Shown here piece by piece: positions 62,816 through 64,000 of a stretch of 64,000 bases of DNA. Positions within the stretch are counted from its first letter, which is position 1; each line of letters opens with the position of its first letter. Position numbers and translations under genes: made by a program. The stretch lies in assembly GCA_019633425.1 (NCBI GenBank), contig WSUB01000020.1, positions 62,001-126,000 of the forward strand, read 5' to 3'. The notes beneath the pieces are model-generated. The model did no database searches, had not been told where the DNA came from, and saw only the letters and a list, made by a program, of their open reading frames with translations. The DNA is from Tulasnella sp. 424. Lineage: Eukaryota > Basidiomycota > Agaricomycetes > Cantharellales > Tulasnellaceae.

Positions 62816-64000
62816 ATGAACAGCCTTGAACTCCTGTCAAGGAAGATTGATGGCCATCTACCATCCAGAACAACTTCATCACCCCCTTCAACACCACGTT
62901 CATCCCGTCCTGCAACGCCTACTGCCACGGCGGTAACACGACCTTCGCTTTCAATAGGCAAGACTCCATCTCCATCCCGTCGTCAAACACCTTCCTTCGC
63001 TCCTTTCGTTGCGTTATGGGCCTGGATATGCGTCAACTGGAGGCTATTCGTGTTCTTGAGGAAGACCGTTTTGGGAACCGACATGGGCGTGGAGGAAACG
63101 GACGAGGATGAGGAAGTGGACGATCCCTTGGTGACTAGGGCGCCTAGCAAAGGAAAGGCCAAGGATGTAGGGGCAGACGACGAGACCGAGACGGACACCG
63201 CCGGAATGGCGGATGACGATGTGGCATTCTCATCGTCGTCTCTCAGAAGTCGACCACGACAAAGGGTCCGGCCGTCGTCGTGGCCTTCATCGCCCGTAAT
63301 CGCGTCTGCCTCAGATACCATCACCATAGGCAACTCTCCACCAGTCATCTCACTCAATACCGAATTTCCCGACGAATCCACCTCGCTTGCTGCTGCATCT
63401 TCCTCTACCTCCACCACGACATACCTACTTCAAGCAGGACCTGTCGACCCGACCGTCGAACTCACGCCGCCCACACCCGCACCTCATTCCACACCTTTAC
63501 CACTACCCCAGACCCTTCTCTTAAACCCATACGCAGGCTCACTGCTCACCACGCACCACCCTAAATCCTCAAAGCGACGCTCCCTCCCTGCAGGCTCTTC
63601 GCCACGGACATTAACACCTACCCCGACCACGCGGACGCGTACACCTTTACACCTACCCAAAACGCTCGTTCTCGATCTCGATGAAACTCTCATCCATTCT
63701 ACGGCTCGTGCCCCCAATAATTCGTACGGACAAGGCTTATTCAGTGCGGGTGGATTAGGATTCGGAAGTGGAAACGGCGGCGTTGGATTTGGGATTTGGG
63801 GCGGGAAGAAGATGGGTCCCGGGCATATGGTGGAGGTTGTACTCGGTGGACGAAGCACGCTTTATCATGTGTATAAGAGGCCCTTTGTGGATTATTTCTT
63901 GAAAAAGGTTTGGTGGCACATATATGCCTGAGAGTCGAATTTGGCCAGAACCTTTTATTGACGTTCCGCTAACCCTCAGGTCTCAACTTGGTATACGCTC
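62816..64000 (+). CDS. NEM1: NEM1-type nuclear envelope/ER phosphatase, 5' part (cut by window end)
   Basis: Nem1 with Spo7 dephosphorylates the lipin Pah1 and so controls lipid storage and nuclear shape. The first exon (62816-63907) starts MNSLELLSRKIDGH, with a Ser/Pro/Thr-rich region and a hydrophobic stretch (FAPFVALWAWICVNWRLFVF) that fits the membrane anchor. After a long acidic and Ser-rich linker comes the HAD phosphatase motif LPKTLVLDLDETLIHST, with catalytic DLDET, a Gly-rich insertion (GLGFGSGNGGVGFGIWGG), and YHVYKRPFVDYFLKKV. An intron (63908-63979) leads to VSTWY in exon 2, running out of the window. The DLDET motif plus anchor distinguishes it from Psr-type phosphatases with fair confidence. 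Confidence 0.8.

Overview
The window looks like nuclear DNA of a filamentous basidiomycete, most likely an Agaricomycete. Almost every recognisable gene is cut by many short GT-AG introns (mostly about 45-75 nt), genes lie on both strands at roughly 2-3 kb spacing, and the protein set is fungal. There are no operons, rRNA genes, CRISPR arrays or convincing tRNAs. I cannot name the species. Gene models were spliced by eye. For the key loci I summed exon lengths and confirmed an open frame.

Left end (1-11.7 kb): a frameshifted VOC/glyoxalase-fold gene, a decayed N-terminal piece of the PTS1 import receptor PEX5, and two 618-aa acyl-CoA-synthetase-like genes. The two have identical exon lengths, share an 8-nt micro-exon, and both end in the PTS1 tripeptide SKL. 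They lie in two diverged copies of a ~3 kb duplication that flank a CDT2 (ubiquitin-ligase receptor) gene.

11.7-28.6 kb is a dense housekeeping block: Golgi Ca/Mn ATPase PMR1, a TRAPP subunit, deoxyhypusine synthase (divergent from an unusually short SRP72), malic enzyme, mitochondrial intermediate peptidase OCT1 (divergent from the ER thiol oxidase ERV2), and a one-pass membrane protein of unknown role.

28.6-47.4 kb: a disabled secreted M36 metalloprotease, a basic relative of the Hmp1/CsbD-like small proteins, a secreted unknown, the Rheb GTPase RHB1, a ~5 kb stretch with no recognisable gene, a Spo12-like cell-cycle protein, a Dal5/Tna1-type MFS transporter and LSM4.

47.4-55.6 kb is the accessory core. 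One gene fuses a VASt sterol-binding domain in frame to a complete protein kinase (660 aa, six exons, 48108-50394). The other (52451-55600) is a degenerate kinase fused to about a dozen near-identical 40-aa TPR units. Both carry a non-RD catalytic loop (HGD instead of HRD). Between them lie a truncated CDC10-type septin and decayed TPR repeats, which suggests a turnover-prone locus. The VASt-kinase fusion is the best candidate for something undescribed.

55.6-64 kb: a divergent pair of near-identical Hmp1-type genes, the borate/bicarbonate transporter BOR1, a RING protein, and the 5' part of a NEM1-type phosphatase cut by the window end.
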